From assembly GCA_041987205.1 (NCBI GenBank), contig JBHIWX010000002.1, positions 44,614 to 108,613 of the forward strand: a stretch of 64,000 bases of DNA, given 5' to 3'. This document shows positions 17,501 through 26,382 of this stretch, in pieces; within the stretch, counting starts at the first letter, position 1, and every line of letters begins with the position of its first letter. The DNA is from BOKV01 sp041987205. Its GTDB lineage: Bacteria > Pseudomonadota > Alphaproteobacteria > Rhizobiales > Rhizobiaceae. The translations under genes were made by a program, and so were the position numbers. The notes beneath the pieces were generated by a model. It ran no database searches. It was given only the letters and a program-made list of their open reading frames with translations, and had not been told where the DNA came from.

Positions 17501-18129
17501 TTGTAGTTGGACAGCGCGTTGAGCAGTTCTGTCTGGGTGATGTCGTAGGATTCGAGCTTCTCCAGATCGAGAATGACCTCGAGCAGTTCCTCGCGGTTGC
17601 CCTTCAGCGATGCCTCGCGCACGGTCGGGATCGTCTCGATCTCGTCCTTCAGCCGCCGCGCCTGCGTGTAGAGCGTGCGCTCCGGAACATTGCCGGAAAG
17701 CGTAACGATGATCGTAGGCTGCAGCGCGAAATTGGTCTCGAATATTTCAGGTTCGTCGGCCTCTTCCGGCAGGTCGGCCTTGCCCTGGTCGACCTTGTCG
17801 CGGATGTCGGCCAGCACGAGATCCTTGTCGGTCTCGATGCGGAATTCGAGCAGGATGCCGGCATGGCCCTCCGAGGCGATGGCCGTCAGTTCCTTCAGCC
17901 CGTCCAGCCCGCGCAACTGCGTTTCCATCGGCCGGATCAGCAGCCGCTCGGAATCCTTTGGCGAAATGCCCTGCTGCGAGATCGAGACGTAGTAGATCGG
18001 GACGTCGATGTCCGGATTGGCTTCCTTGGGGATGGTCAGATAGGTCAGGATGCCGGCGATCACCATCACCAGCATCAAGGTGATGACGGTTTTCGGCCGG
18101 CTTAGAATGTTTTCGAGTGCCCCACTCAC
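14596..18129 (-). CDS. RND efflux permease (AcrB/HAE1-like)
   Basis: A 1177-aa inner-membrane proton antiporter subunit of a tripartite pump. The N-terminal helix and the porter-domain opening TIPKEANPDIDVPIYYVSISQQG are typical, with twelve TM segments in two sets. The TM4 segment reads GMLVDGAIVMTEYADRK: one Asp is kept but the second Asp of the AcrB pair is Gly, as in a subset of RND proteins. The region between the halves is longer than in AcrB (extra hydrophobic pair near residues 510-560). The C-terminus is basic and proline-rich. Starts in a four-base overlap with the adaptor gene. Substrate unknown; control by the upstream PadR protein is likely. Confidence 0.9.
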   Translation of the reverse strand: MSGALENILSRPKTVITLMLVMVIAGILTYLTIPKEANPDIDVPIYYVSISQQGISPKDSERLLIRPMETQLRGLDGLKELTAIASEGHAGILLEFRIETDKDLVLADIRDKVDQGKADLPEEADEPEIFETNFALQPTIIVTLSGNVPERTLYTQARRLKDEIETIPTVREASLKGNREELLEVILDLEKLESYDITQTELLNALSNYNQLVPAGFLDDGQARFNLKLPGLVENAADVYAIPIKQNGEGVVTLGQVAEIRRSFKDASTFTRVNGQPAVSLDIVKRLGTNVIENNLEVRRVVEEFSKSWPDTIKANFLVDQSSYIFDQLGSLQSSILTAIALVMIVVVGALGLRSGLLVGLAIPTSFMVGFLILAAFGMTVNMMVMYGLVLCVGMLVDGAIVMTEYADRKLGEGLDAQTAYFRAAKLMLWPIVSSTATTLAAFLPLLLWPGVIGEFMSYLPIMVIIVLSASLLTALVFVPVTGVAFAQYGDWIGRHPQLAQSIHAFVLVAAATYVVFIEGLVEVPFDAVTDGWIAIGLGLVAAIIAWFATGSLTRYWRRTHPRDESHVARMLSADAELDPTKLTGPMGVYVRFLDRATRSLVGNVVVILVAIGITVGTFMAFAVYNNGVEFFVEEEPDLATVFVSARGNLSATDIRDIAIEVEDQILQVKGLDNVVMNAEAPGAQRSGGLDLGGGQDKPNDAVATFQIELADFDKRRKAADIFQEIRDRTANIAGVRVEVRKKEEGPPQGKDVRLEVKSDDYDTLVYTVGQVRGYFDTLADIQDLEDGRPLPGIEWELDLNREEAGRYNAGVAAVGSMVQLVTNGLLMGKYRPDDSEDELDIRIRLPEADRTLEKLDELRLRTANGQVPISNFVTLRPQHKVTSITRKDGSYAMDLKANLVKGATFGDRDLTPNDKIAEIQSWLDSQNWPEGVRFRFRGADEDQKESGEFLGKAAMGALFLMFIILVTQFNSFYQTILTLSTVVLAMVGVLIGMMVTGQKFSIVMTGTGIVALAGIVVNNAIVLIDTYNRLRSEGVAIHEAVLKTSAQRFRPIFLTTFTTILGLIPMAASVNFDFINRVISVNSLSAIWWVQLSTAIIFGLAFSTLLTLILTPVMLSLPTNSVNFWQWLTGRRSEDIDTDAEAEAQVSGDDDGPARRRPTRKPRKGPPPEPMPEAAE

Positions 18130-19253
18130 TGGTCGTCACCTTCCATGGCCTGTTCCAGTCTCGGGTCGGGAACCGGATCGACCTTCTCGCCGGCGATCAC
18201 ATATTCCTGGCCCAGCGTGATGACGCGCATGCCCGCTTCCGGACCGGCGATCCAGAAGCCTTTCTTGCTCTGCGCCAGGATCCGGATCGGAACGAAGCGC
18301 ACCGTGTCTTCGGCATTGACGATGCGGATGCCGATCTGGCCGTCATCGGCCAGCGTCACCCAGGACGGGGAAATGCGGAACGCCGTCATCGCCGGCAGGC
18401 GGATGCGCGCGCTGGCCGTCAGCCCGTCGCGAACCTTCGGTCCTGCATCTTCCAGTTCGATCTCGGTCAGGAAGGTGCGGGTCGCGGCGTCGGCGGTCGG
18501 TGCGATGTAGCGAACCTTGCCCTCCAGCGTTTCGCCGCCGACCAGCGTCACGTCGGCCTCCATGCCGACGGAGACACGGCTGACGTCGCGCTCGGAGATC
18601 TGCCCCATGAAGAGCATCGGGTCAGTGTCCATCAACGTGATGCAGCTTTCGCCGACCTTCATGAAATCGCCCGGCTCGGCGACGGGATCGACCACGACAC
18701 CCGACGCGGAGGCGCGGATTTCGGTGCGACCGAGCTCCCACTTCGCCTCGGCCACCAGCGCCCTGGCGGTGTCGAGCGCCGCCTTCATCTGCTTCAGCTT
18801 GTTTTCGGAGGAATAGCCCTTTTCCTGAAGCGAGGCGTTGGCTTCGTAATCGGCCTGCGCCTGCACGAGCTGGGCTTCCGCCTGCGCCACGCGCGAGGCG
18901 CGAACGCCTTTTTCGACGGTGCAGACGAGTTGGCCGGCCTCGACCCGGTCGCCCTTGCTGACGAGCCGGTTTTCCAGAACCCCCGCCGTCTCCGCGCGGA
19001 TGGCGAAGGTCGCCTCGGCGGAAGTGCGCCCGCGCACCAGGATGGCTTCCGTGCGGTCCTTTTCCAGAAGCGGGATGTAGCGGACCTTGAACAGGTCGCC
19101 ATCCCTTTCCGCCTCGCGCTCGGCGATCGGCGCGGCTTCCGCGCCAGCCTTTGCCTCGCCACCGAAATAGAACGTGCCGGTCGCCATCCACGCGGCAATC
19201 CCGACGGTGATGCAGGCGGCAATGATGTGCGAGGACTTTACTCTGAATGCCAT
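18126..19253 (-). CDS. RND pump periplasmic adaptor (membrane fusion protein)
   Basis: 375 aa with an N-terminal signal/anchor (about residues 9-28, IIAACITVGIAAWMATGTF). The HlyD/AcrA plan is present: barrel-sandwich halves (about 70-105 and 165-200), a coiled-coil hairpin between them (VAQAEAQLVQAQADYEAN ... LKQMKAALDTARALV), a beta-barrel and a membrane-proximal domain. It would join the RND permease to an outer-membrane channel. No TolC gene is in this operon, so a channel encoded elsewhere would be needed; the TolC protein at 47.5-49.0 kb is the only one in the window. The end overlaps the permease start (ATGA). Confidence 0.9.
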   Translation of the reverse strand: MAFRVKSSHIIAACITVGIAAWMATGTFYFGGEAKAGAEAAPIAEREAERDGDLFKVRYIPLLEKDRTEAILVRGRTSAEATFAIRAETAGVLENRLVSKGDRVEAGQLVCTVEKGVRASRVAQAEAQLVQAQADYEANASLQEKGYSSENKLKQMKAALDTARALVAEAKWELGRTEIRASASGVVVDPVAEPGDFMKVGESCITLMDTDPMLFMGQISERDVSRVSVGMEADVTLVGGETLEGKVRYIAPTADAATRTFLTEIELEDAGPKVRDGLTASARIRLPAMTAFRISPSWVTLADDGQIGIRIVNAEDTVRFVPIRILAQSKKGFWIAGPEAGMRVITLGQEYVIAGEKVDPVPDPRLEQAMEGDDQ

Positions 19254-19303
19254 CGATCAGGTTCCATTCGATCGCCGGGCGTCGGCCGGCCGTTAAATGC
19301 GGT

Positions 19304-19852
19304 TTATTCGGCGGCTTGCGGGTCGGAATCCTGCCCACCCGCAACCGAGATCAATTGGTTCTTGTGCTTGCGCATATAGGCGATGCCGCAGCTCATCATG
19401 TGACGGCCGTAATCCACGACCCAGCACTTGGCCGGCTGGTCGCAATCCGCCGCGATGCTTTCGAGCATTTCGAGATCGGCTTCCAGATTGGCGATGCGCT
19501 CGGCCAGTGATCGGGCAAGCAATTCCGGTCCCGTCAGGTCGGCATTCATCGCCTGCAGCAGGAACTCCGACTTGAAGGAATCCTTCTGCGGATGCTGGCG
19601 CAGGCCGTTGACCAGTTCCGCGCGGCCCTTTTCGGTGATCGAGTAGATCTTGGCATCGGGCTTGCCGGGATGGCTCTCGATCCGGCAATCGACCAGGCCT
19701 TCCTGCTCCAGTCGCGCCAGCGTCGGATAGATCGAGCCGAAGCTGATATCGATGAAATAGCTGAACGGACCCTCGCTGGTCATTTTCTTGATTTCGTAGC
19801 CGCTCGCCTCCTTGGCGCGCAGAATGGCGAGGATGAGGGTTCTGACATTCAT
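19304..19852 (-). CDS. PadR-family transcriptional regulator
   Basis: 182 aa. The N-terminal PadR winged-helix (about residues 1-85) shows the family layout: LILAILRAKEASGYEIKK, then FIDISFGSIYPTLARLEQEGLV as recognition helix, and KIYSITEKGRAEL as wing. The C-terminal part is the helical dimerisation arm of the VirR/PadR_C type. PadR proteins usually repress neighbouring efflux or detoxification genes and release DNA on binding a small molecule. Placed 50 bases before the adaptor gene on the same strand, it is probably the first gene and local regulator of the pump operon. Confidence 0.88.
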   Translation of the reverse strand: MNVRTLILAILRAKEASGYEIKKMTSEGPFSYFIDISFGSIYPTLARLEQEGLVDCRIESHPGKPDAKIYSITEKGRAELVNGLRQHPQKDSFKSEFLLQAMNADLTGPELLARSLAERIANLEADLEMLESIAADCDQPAKCWVVDYGRHMMSCGIAYMRKHKNQLISVAGGQDSDPQAAE

Positions 19853-20304
19853 GCAGATGATCCGCGATTTTGTGTCCCGATGGCGCTGTGTCGCGCGGGC
19901 AAGGACGAAGCTTCAGGCCATATATGTCCATTCGATATATATCATTCAAGCATATGAGTGCACTGCACAATCACATTTTGTTGCATTTGCGCGGGCGACG
20001 CCATGGACTTCGGTGTTCCGGCCCCTTATGCAGCACACAAGTAATCATTGTCTGAAGACTGCCCGCAGAAGGTGTATTTCCCGAAAGTATTGAAAACATT
20101 GCTGAAACGCGTACGCATCGGCAATCGCCCGACTGTGCGCGTGGCAGGGGTGGCTGGCGGACACGATTTCGCGCGATACGGGCGATGGAGAGGAAATTCC
20201 CGGCATGTGACGTTCTCACCGGGGCTCATAGAGGCTACGTCAACCATGAAACAGTTGGAAAAACACTGCGTGATGCCCTGCTTGCGCCGGGTGCAGGGGT
20301 CGAA
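19853..20304. other. 452-base intergenic region between padR and a small membrane-protein gene
   Basis: A gene-free, locally AT-rich region (about 19915-19985) holding the divergent promoters. It contains the self-complementary GATATATATC at 19934-19943 and CATATG at 19951-19956, plausible parts of the PadR operator. The rest (20050-20300) has an open frame in phase with the downstream gene but no family-like content, and I treat it as leader. Confidence 0.4.
19921..19960 (-). promoter_or_regulatory. Candidate PadR operator/promoter region
   Basis: A TA-rich cluster 70-105 bases before the padR start includes the 10-bp palindrome GATATATATC (19934-19943), flanked by ATATG (19922-19926) and CATATG (19951-19956). 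PadR operators are commonly AT-rich dyads containing ATG/CAT half-sites. Only composition and symmetry support this. Confidence 0.35.
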
Positions 20305-20817
20305 ATGAGTGTGCATTTGCGGGCGATCCTGCCCCCTTTGGCGCTGATCGGGGTCGCTCTGGTCTTGTCCGCGATTTGCTGGTGGCTCGACTGGCAGATC
20401 CTGTCGGCCCTCCCGCTGCTTGGCGCCGTCATCCTGGCTTTCGACACCCGTGGGCGGCGTCTGGATTTCCGCAATGCGCGGGACTATCTGGCGCGCGGTC
20501 ACGAACCGACACAGGTCGCCAAGACCTATCAGTACTCGTGGTGCAGCCGCGCCGCATGCCGGGCGGCTGCAAGCCATGCCGGCGAAGACGTGGAAATGGC
20601 AGTAGACAGCTATTACCGAGTGAACGGCTATCGCTGGTTCCACATCTTTCCCGACAACACGTTTTCGCTCAATTCGCCATTCCTGAAGCTGCGCTTCTGG
20701 CGCATCACGCTGTTCGGCAATGCCGGCGCGAAATCCGTTCTGGAAATGGCGGAGCGCCGGGACGCGGCACGGCGGGAGCGCAGGGAGGCGGAAGCCTCGG
20801 CGCGCAAGGCCGCCTGA
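20305..20817 (+). CDS. Conserved-looking inner-membrane protein of unknown function
   Basis: 170 aa from ATG 20305, chosen because AGGGG lies five bases upstream and translation there begins just before the first hydrophobic stretch. Two adjacent TM helices (about residues 6-45, AILPPLALIGVALVLSAICWW and ILSALPLLGAVILAF) are followed by a cytoplasmic or periplasmic domain. That domain holds a Cys pair (SWCSRAACRAA) and the segment YYRVNGYRWFHIFPDNTFS. The C-terminus is a short charged helix rich in Arg, Glu and Ala. I do not recognise the family. It is convergent with the SDR gene and stands alone. Confidence 0.6.
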   Translation: MSVHLRAILPPLALIGVALVLSAICWWLDWQILSALPLLGAVILAFDTRGRRLDFRNARDYLARGHEPTQVAKTYQYSWCSRAACRAAASHAGEDVEMAVDSYYRVNGYRWFHIFPDNTFSLNSPFLKLRFWRITLFGNAGAKSVLEMAERRDAARRERREAEASARKAA

Positions 20818-20832
20818 GCCAGCAGTGCGGCG

Positions 20833-21570
20833 TTACGCCGGCGGCTGCGGCGTGACAAATTTCCCGGTACTGAATTTGAAGATCTTGCCGTTCTCGTCCA
20901 TTTCCGGTGAAGCGAGCCTGACGAGATGGGGCACGATTTCCGAAGGGTGGGGCAGGGTCTCCGGGTCCTCGCCCGGCATGGCCTGCGCGCGCATCGCGGT
21001 ACGTGTCGCGCCGGGGTCGACGATGGCCACCCGCACATTCGTGCTCTCGCATTCGCCGGCATAGACACGGGCCAACGCCTCAAGCGCCGCCTTGGAGGAT
21101 GCGTAAGCCCCCCAGAACGGCTTTGCCGAATGCGCCGCGCCAGACGAGATGAAGATCGCCCGGCCGGCATCGGAAGCCCTGAGCAGCGGATCGAGCGAGC
21201 GGATCAGCCGCCAGTTCGCCGTGACATTGAGGTCGAAGACGCGTTGAAAGGTCTTCGGTTCGATATGGCCGAGTGGCGACAGACCGCCCAGCATGCCGGC
21301 ATTGGCAAGCAGGACGTCGAGCCGGCCCCAGCGCTCGTCGATCGACGCGCCAAGCCGGTCGATCGCATCGAAATCGGTGATGTCGAGCGGCACCAGCGTC
21401 GCCGAGCCGCCCTCCGCCTTGATCGCATCGTCGAGTTCTTCCAGCCCGCCGACGGTGCGCGCCACCGCGATGACATGCGCGCCCTCGCGGGCAAAGCCGA
21501 GTGCGGCCTGGTAGCCGATCCCGCGCGAGGCGCCGGTAACGAGTGCGATGCGGTCTTTGAGCTTGGTCAT
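20833..21570 (-). CDS. SDR-family NAD(P)-dependent oxidoreductase
   Basis: 245 aa classical short-chain dehydrogenase. Cofactor motif TGASRGIG near the N-terminus (about residues 13-20), the NAG of LLANAGML, catalytic Ser in FISSGAAHS and YASSK (Y-x3-K) near residue 155. The P-G of IVDPGATRT is also in place. The C-terminal part, PGEDPETLPHPSEIVPHLVRLASPE, resembles the group of SDRs found beside purF in Rhizobiales. Substrate unknown. It lies downstream of purF on the same strand, separated by 155 bases that contain an inverted repeat. Confidence 0.88.
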   Translation of the reverse strand: MTKLKDRIALVTGASRGIGYQAALGFAREGAHVIAVARTVGGLEELDDAIKAEGGSATLVPLDITDFDAIDRLGASIDERWGRLDVLLANAGMLGGLSPLGHIEPKTFQRVFDLNVTANWRLIRSLDPLLRASDAGRAIFISSGAAHSAKPFWGAYASSKAALEALARVYAGECESTNVRVAIVDPGATRTAMRAQAMPGEDPETLPHPSEIVPHLVRLASPEMDENGKIFKFSTGKFVTPQPPA

Positions 21571-21602
21571 GGATATTGCCCGGGACTAGGGATCAGGTAC
21601 TG

Positions 21603-21719
21603 GGGATTGGGGAATTAGAAACAGAAAGTTGCAGGATCGAGATTGTTCCAGGCACTTCGGCTTTGTCGAAATCATCGCCGCAGGCGGAAAGGCAATCGCC
21701 AGCTTCATTCCCAAATCCC
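21603..21719. repeat. Long imperfect inverted repeat between purF and the SDR gene
   Basis: GGGATTGGGGAAT at 21603-21615 is complementary at 12 of 13 positions to ATTCCCAAATCCC at 21707-21719, with 91 bases between. The arm region is purine-biased, unlike the flanking coding DNA. It could be a small intergenic repeat element or a long-range RNA stem. No T tract follows, so it is not a standard terminator. Confidence 0.5.
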
Positions 21720-21725
21720 GATCTA

Positions 21726-23249
21726 CTACCCCTTGGCTTCGGCCAGCAGCGACAGCGTACGGATATTGTCGCGGTCGTCATGGTCGGTCAGCTGGGTCGG
21801 ATACTCGCCGGAGAAACAGGCATCGCAGAATTGCGGCAGCTCGGAATTGCGCTTGGCTTCGCCGACGGCGCGATAGAGCCCGTCCAGCGAGACGAACCCC
21901 AGGCTGTCGACGCGGATGAAATCGCGCATTTCGTCGATCCCCATCCGGTGGGCGAGCAGCTTGTGCTTTTCCGGCGTGTCGACGCCATAGAAGCACGAGG
22001 CGAGTGTCGGCGGGCTGGCGATGCGCATGTGCACCTCGCGCGCACCGGCCTCGCGCACCATTTGCACGATCTTCTGGCTCGTGGTGCCGCGTACGATGGA
22101 ATCGTCGACCAGGATGACGCGCTTGCCTTCCAGCATCCGCCGGTTGGCGTTGTGCTTCAGTTTCACGCCCATGTGCCGGATCGAGTCCGACGGCTGGATG
22201 AAGGTGCGCCCGACATAGTGATTGCGGATGATGCCGAGCTCGAAGGGCAGTCCCGCGCCCTCGGCATATCCGATCGCCGCCGGATTGCCGGAATCGGGAA
22301 CCGGTACCACGACGTCGGCGTCGGCCGGCTGTTCGCGCGCCAGTTCGATGCCGATCTGCTTCCGGACCTCGTAGACGTTCTTGCCCGAGAACACCGAGTC
22401 GGGCCGGGCGAAGTAGACATATTCGAAGATGCAGAAACGGCTCGGCGCGGCCTCGAAGGGCTTCAGGCTTCTCAGGCCCCGTTCGTCGATGATCACGAGC
22501 TCGCCGGGTTCGATGTCGCGCACATGCCGCGCGCCGATGATGTCGAGCGCGCAGGTCTCGGAAGCGAGGATGTAGGCGCCGTCGAGATCGCCCAGCACCA
22601 GCGGGCGTACGCCGAGCGGGTCGCGGCAGCCGATCAGCTTCTTGTTGGTGATGCCGACGACCGAGAACGCGCCCTCAAGCTGCGCCAGCGCGCTGGTCAG
22701 CCGCTCCTCGAAGCTCGCCTGACGGTCCGTCGCGATCAGGTGCAGGATCACCTCCGTGTCGGAGGTGGTGTGGAAGATCGACCCGTCGCGCTGCAATTGA
22801 CGGCGCAGCGTCATCGAATTGGTGATGTTGCCATTGTGCGCCACGGCGAAGCCGCCGCCGGCGAATTCGGCGAAGAAGGGCTGGACGTTGCGCATCTCGT
22901 CGCCACCCGTCGTCGAGTAGCGCGTATGCCCGATCGCCCGCGTGCCCTTCAGCCGGTCGAGCACCGACTGCTTGGTGAAGGCATCGCCGATCAGGCCGCG
23001 ATGGCGCTCGGCGTAGAACTGGCTGCCGTCGAAGGAGACGATGCCGGCCGCTTCCTGCCCGCGATGCTGCAGGGCGTGCAGGCCCAGCGTCGTCAGCGCA
23101 GCGGCGTCATTGGCACCGAAAATGCCGAAGACGCCGCACTCGTCCTTGAAATGATCGTCGTCATGATCCTGATCGCGCATGGCATCCGCCTCGAAACGCT
23201 CCGCCCCCCGGCCTGCCTGTCTCTCGCCAGTCCGATTGTCGCCAGCCAT
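21726..23249 (-). CDS. purF: Amidophosphoribosyltransferase
   Basis: 507 aa from ATG 23249, which has AAGGA eight bases upstream; an inner ATG at 23180 is also credible and would shorten the propeptide to about 14 residues. First committed step of purine synthesis: PRPP plus glutamine to phosphoribosylamine. The N-terminal glutaminase starts at DEC-GVFGIFG, whose Cys becomes the terminal nucleophile after propeptide removal. The PRPP loop is VILVDDSIVRGTT. Cysteines in ASETCALD, LASCFYG and QFCDACF match the Fe-S cluster class seen in Bacillus subtilis PurF. It lies 48 bases after cvpA, a classical neighbour. Confidence 0.96.
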   Translation of the reverse strand: MAGDNRTGERQAGRGAERFEADAMRDQDHDDDHFKDECGVFGIFGANDAAALTTLGLHALQHRGQEAAGIVSFDGSQFYAERHRGLIGDAFTKQSVLDRLKGTRAIGHTRYSTTGGDEMRNVQPFFAEFAGGGFAVAHNGNITNSMTLRRQLQRDGSIFHTTSDTEVILHLIATDRQASFEERLTSALAQLEGAFSVVGITNKKLIGCRDPLGVRPLVLGDLDGAYILASETCALDIIGARHVRDIEPGELVIIDERGLRSLKPFEAAPSRFCIFEYVYFARPDSVFSGKNVYEVRKQIGIELAREQPADADVVVPVPDSGNPAAIGYAEGAGLPFELGIIRNHYVGRTFIQPSDSIRHMGVKLKHNANRRMLEGKRVILVDDSIVRGTTSQKIVQMVREAGAREVHMRIASPPTLASCFYGVDTPEKHKLLAHRMGIDEMRDFIRVDSLGFVSLDGLYRAVGEAKRNSELPQFCDACFSGEYPTQLTDHDDRDNIRTLSLLAEAKG

Positions 23250-23297
23250 GGCGTCGTTCCTTTTGCTTGCGAAACCGCCGCGCGTCACGCGCGCGGG

Positions 23298-23873
23298 CTA
23301 GCTCTTGGTGCCTTCGGCGGCATCGTCCGGCAGGTCGCCTTCGCCGCCATCATTGGGTTTCAGCTTTTCGATGATCGACTGCTCGGGGTCGTCTGGCAAC
23401 AAGGAGACGATGCTTTCCCCGATCGATTCGAGCATGGGCTTGGTCTTGGCGTTGGCGACCCATGCGGGCTGACCTTCCGGGACCAGCCAGTTGTAGAACA
23501 GCAGCGCCACGACGACGAGCAGCGCGCCGCGGATCGCCCCGAACACGAAGCCGAGCGTGCGGTCGAGCGCGCCGACGCGGCTGTCGACGATGAAGTCGGC
23601 GACGCGCATGGTGATCAGGCTGACGACCAGCAACGTGATGCCGAAGATGATGCCCGCCGCGACGATGTCGGCCACGGTCTTCGACGAGGTTATCTGCGCC
23701 GTATAGGGCGCCACGATCGGCGACAATTGCGGGTAGAAGAAGAAGGCGGCGGCCGCGGCTGCGATCCACGAACCGATCGACAGCAATTCGCGTGAAAAGC
23801 CGCGAATCATCGCCAGCACTCCGGAGACGAGCATCAGCCCGATCAGAAGGCCGTCGAAAAGCGTTATCGGCAT
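23298..23873 (-). CDS. cvpA: CvpA family membrane protein
   Basis: 191 aa from ATG 23873 (MPITLFDGLLIG); the longer frame adds a polar stretch not seen in the family. Four TM helices occupy about residues 5-130, with the family motif RGFSRELLSIGSW after the first helix. A polar, acidic C-terminal tail follows. CvpA is an inner-membrane protein needed for colicin V export in E. coli and implicated in envelope stress tolerance; the mechanism is unknown. It directly precedes purF on the same strand, the conserved cvpA-purF pair. Confidence 0.92.
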   Translation of the reverse strand: MPITLFDGLLIGLMLVSGVLAMIRGFSRELLSIGSWIAAAAAAFFFYPQLSPIVAPYTAQITSSKTVADIVAAGIIFGITLLVVSLITMRVADFIVDSRVGALDRTLGFVFGAIRGALLVVVALLFYNWLVPEGQPAWVANAKTKPMLESIGESIVSLLPDDPEQSIIEKLKPNDGGEGDLPDDAAEGTKS

Positions 23874-24020
23874 GGGTATTCCCGACTTCGAGGATCGTTG
23901 AATGGCAATGCGGACAGCTTTGCCGGACAAAGCCGGCCTTCGTCCATGCCACGTTTCAGTTGCCAACAGGTTTCAGCACCGTTCGAGCGTTCAAATAGAC
24001 CGGAAATGCCCTGCTTTCCA

Positions 24021-24049
24021 GAACAAAATGGGGGTTTTCGTTAACCCCC
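24021..24049 (-). terminator. Intrinsic terminator after the DUF305 gene
   Basis: On the minus strand the arms at 24049-24043 and 24036-24030 (GGGGGTT with AACCCCC) form a 7-bp stem around a 6-nt loop. ATTTTGTTC follows. It sits 83 bases beyond the DUF305 stop and separates it from cvpA-purF. Confidence 0.7.
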
Positions 24050-24131
24050 GGCGCATCGAGTCTGGAAGTCGGAAGCGATCGAACCGCAACCGGCCGGACG
24101 AAGGCCACCCGGCCGACCGTTCACGTGATGA

Positions 24132-24686
24132 TTACTGCGCGCCGGATTCCGAACCCGATGCTCCGCTTGTCTCCGGGCTTGTCTTCGGCTCCGAACCGCC
24201 GGTGCCGTTCGGCGGCAGGTCGGGAGCGTTGGCGGGGATCGGATTGGCCTCGAGGTCGGCGATCAGCGCTTCCATTTCACCGATCTCGCGCACCTGCGCC
24301 TCGATGATGCCATCCGCCAGTTCGCGCACGCGCGGATCGCGGATATGGGCGCGGCGGCTGGTCATGATCGCGATGGAATGATGCGGGATCATCGCCTTCA
24401 TGTAGGAAACGTCTTCCACCGTGTCCTGGCTGCGTACGAGATAGAGCGAGGCGGCGAAAACGACGACGCTGCCAGCCAGGATCGCGATGTTCGCAGCGCG
24501 GTTGCGATACATGTCCATCATGAAGAGCAGCATGACGATCGCCATGACGGCACCCATCAGCAGTGCCATCCAGGCGCGCGTCTCGCTGAACCAGACATGA
24601 TCCATTGCGTAGGTGTTGAGATACATCAGGCCGAACATGATGACCGTTGCGGTGACGATCATGGCGGCAAAACGGGAATAGCTCAT
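24132..24686 (-). CDS. DUF305 protein with three N-terminal membrane helices
   Basis: 184 aa from ATG 24686, fixed by AGGAG seven bases upstream. Three TM helices (about 6-24, 38-58, 65-84) precede a short four-helix-type DUF305 domain with the hallmark M-K-A-M-I-P-H-H-S-I-A-I motif (96-107). A second conserved segment is RELADGIIEAQVREIGEMEALI. The tail is Ser/Pro/Gly-rich. DUF305 proteins have a ferritin-like fold, and several lie in copper or heavy-metal loci. The paired His could bind metal, but function is unproven. Its ribosome site is inside a 10-bp hairpin (see 24694-24718). Confidence 0.85.
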   Translation of the reverse strand: MSYSRFAAMIVTATVIMFGLMYLNTYAMDHVWFSETRAWMALLMGAVMAIVMLLFMMDMYRNRAANIAILAGSVVVFAASLYLVRSQDTVEDVSYMKAMIPHHSIAIMTSRRAHIRDPRVRELADGIIEAQVREIGEMEALIADLEANPIPANAPDLPPNGTGGSEPKTSPETSGASGSESGAQ

Positions 24687-24693
24687 GAGCAGA

Positions 24694-24718
24694 CTCCTGT
24701 GAGGTGGTCTCACAGGAG
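24694..24718 (-). promoter_or_regulatory. Hairpin sequestering the DUF305 ribosome-binding site
   Basis: On the minus strand CTCCTGTGAG (24718-24709) pairs perfectly with CTCACAGGAG (24703-24694) around a 5-nt loop. The last bases of the second arm, AGGAG, are the Shine-Dalgarno for the ATG at 24686, so the folded mRNA hides it. There is no T tract, and the position before a start codon argues against a terminator. Confidence 0.65.
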
Positions 24719-24762
24719 AAACGCGGGCGCCCCTTTCGCGTTCCGCGCAGGCCGAGCAGGCA

Positions 24763-26175
<1,413 letters not shown>

Positions 26176-26366
26176 GAAACGTTCTAGTGAAGGGCGGTGG
26201 ATTTCGCAAGAGGCGGTGGCTCGCGGGCTGGACCGATCGTGCGCGATGGAACGCTTGGCAATGACGGGCTTTCGAGCGCCGGTACAAAATGAGCGCAAAA
26301 AAGCCAAGGATAATCGTCTGTTAAGATGAACCGCCTAACTTTTACGAAATGGGTCAGGTTGGGGCA

Positions 26367-26382
26367 CTCATTCAAAAATGAG
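26367..26382 (+). promoter_or_regulatory. Small hairpin enclosing the start codon of the Amt fusion gene
   Basis: CTCATT (26367-26372) pairs with AATGAG (26377-26382) around CAAA, placing the ATG at 26378-26380 in the stem. With six pairs, four of them AT, it is marginally stable and may be incidental. Confidence 0.3.

Noticed and set aside
21576..23795. A 739-codon frame antisense to purF and cvpA
   Set aside because: It overlaps two certain genes and shows only Arg/Asp/Ala/His-rich composition typical of antisense GC codons.
26255..26275. Possible sigma-54 promoter (TGGCA followed by CTTTC) upstream of the Amt fusion
   Set aside because: The -12 element lacks the required GC and spacing is off consensus TGGCAC-N5-TTGCA.
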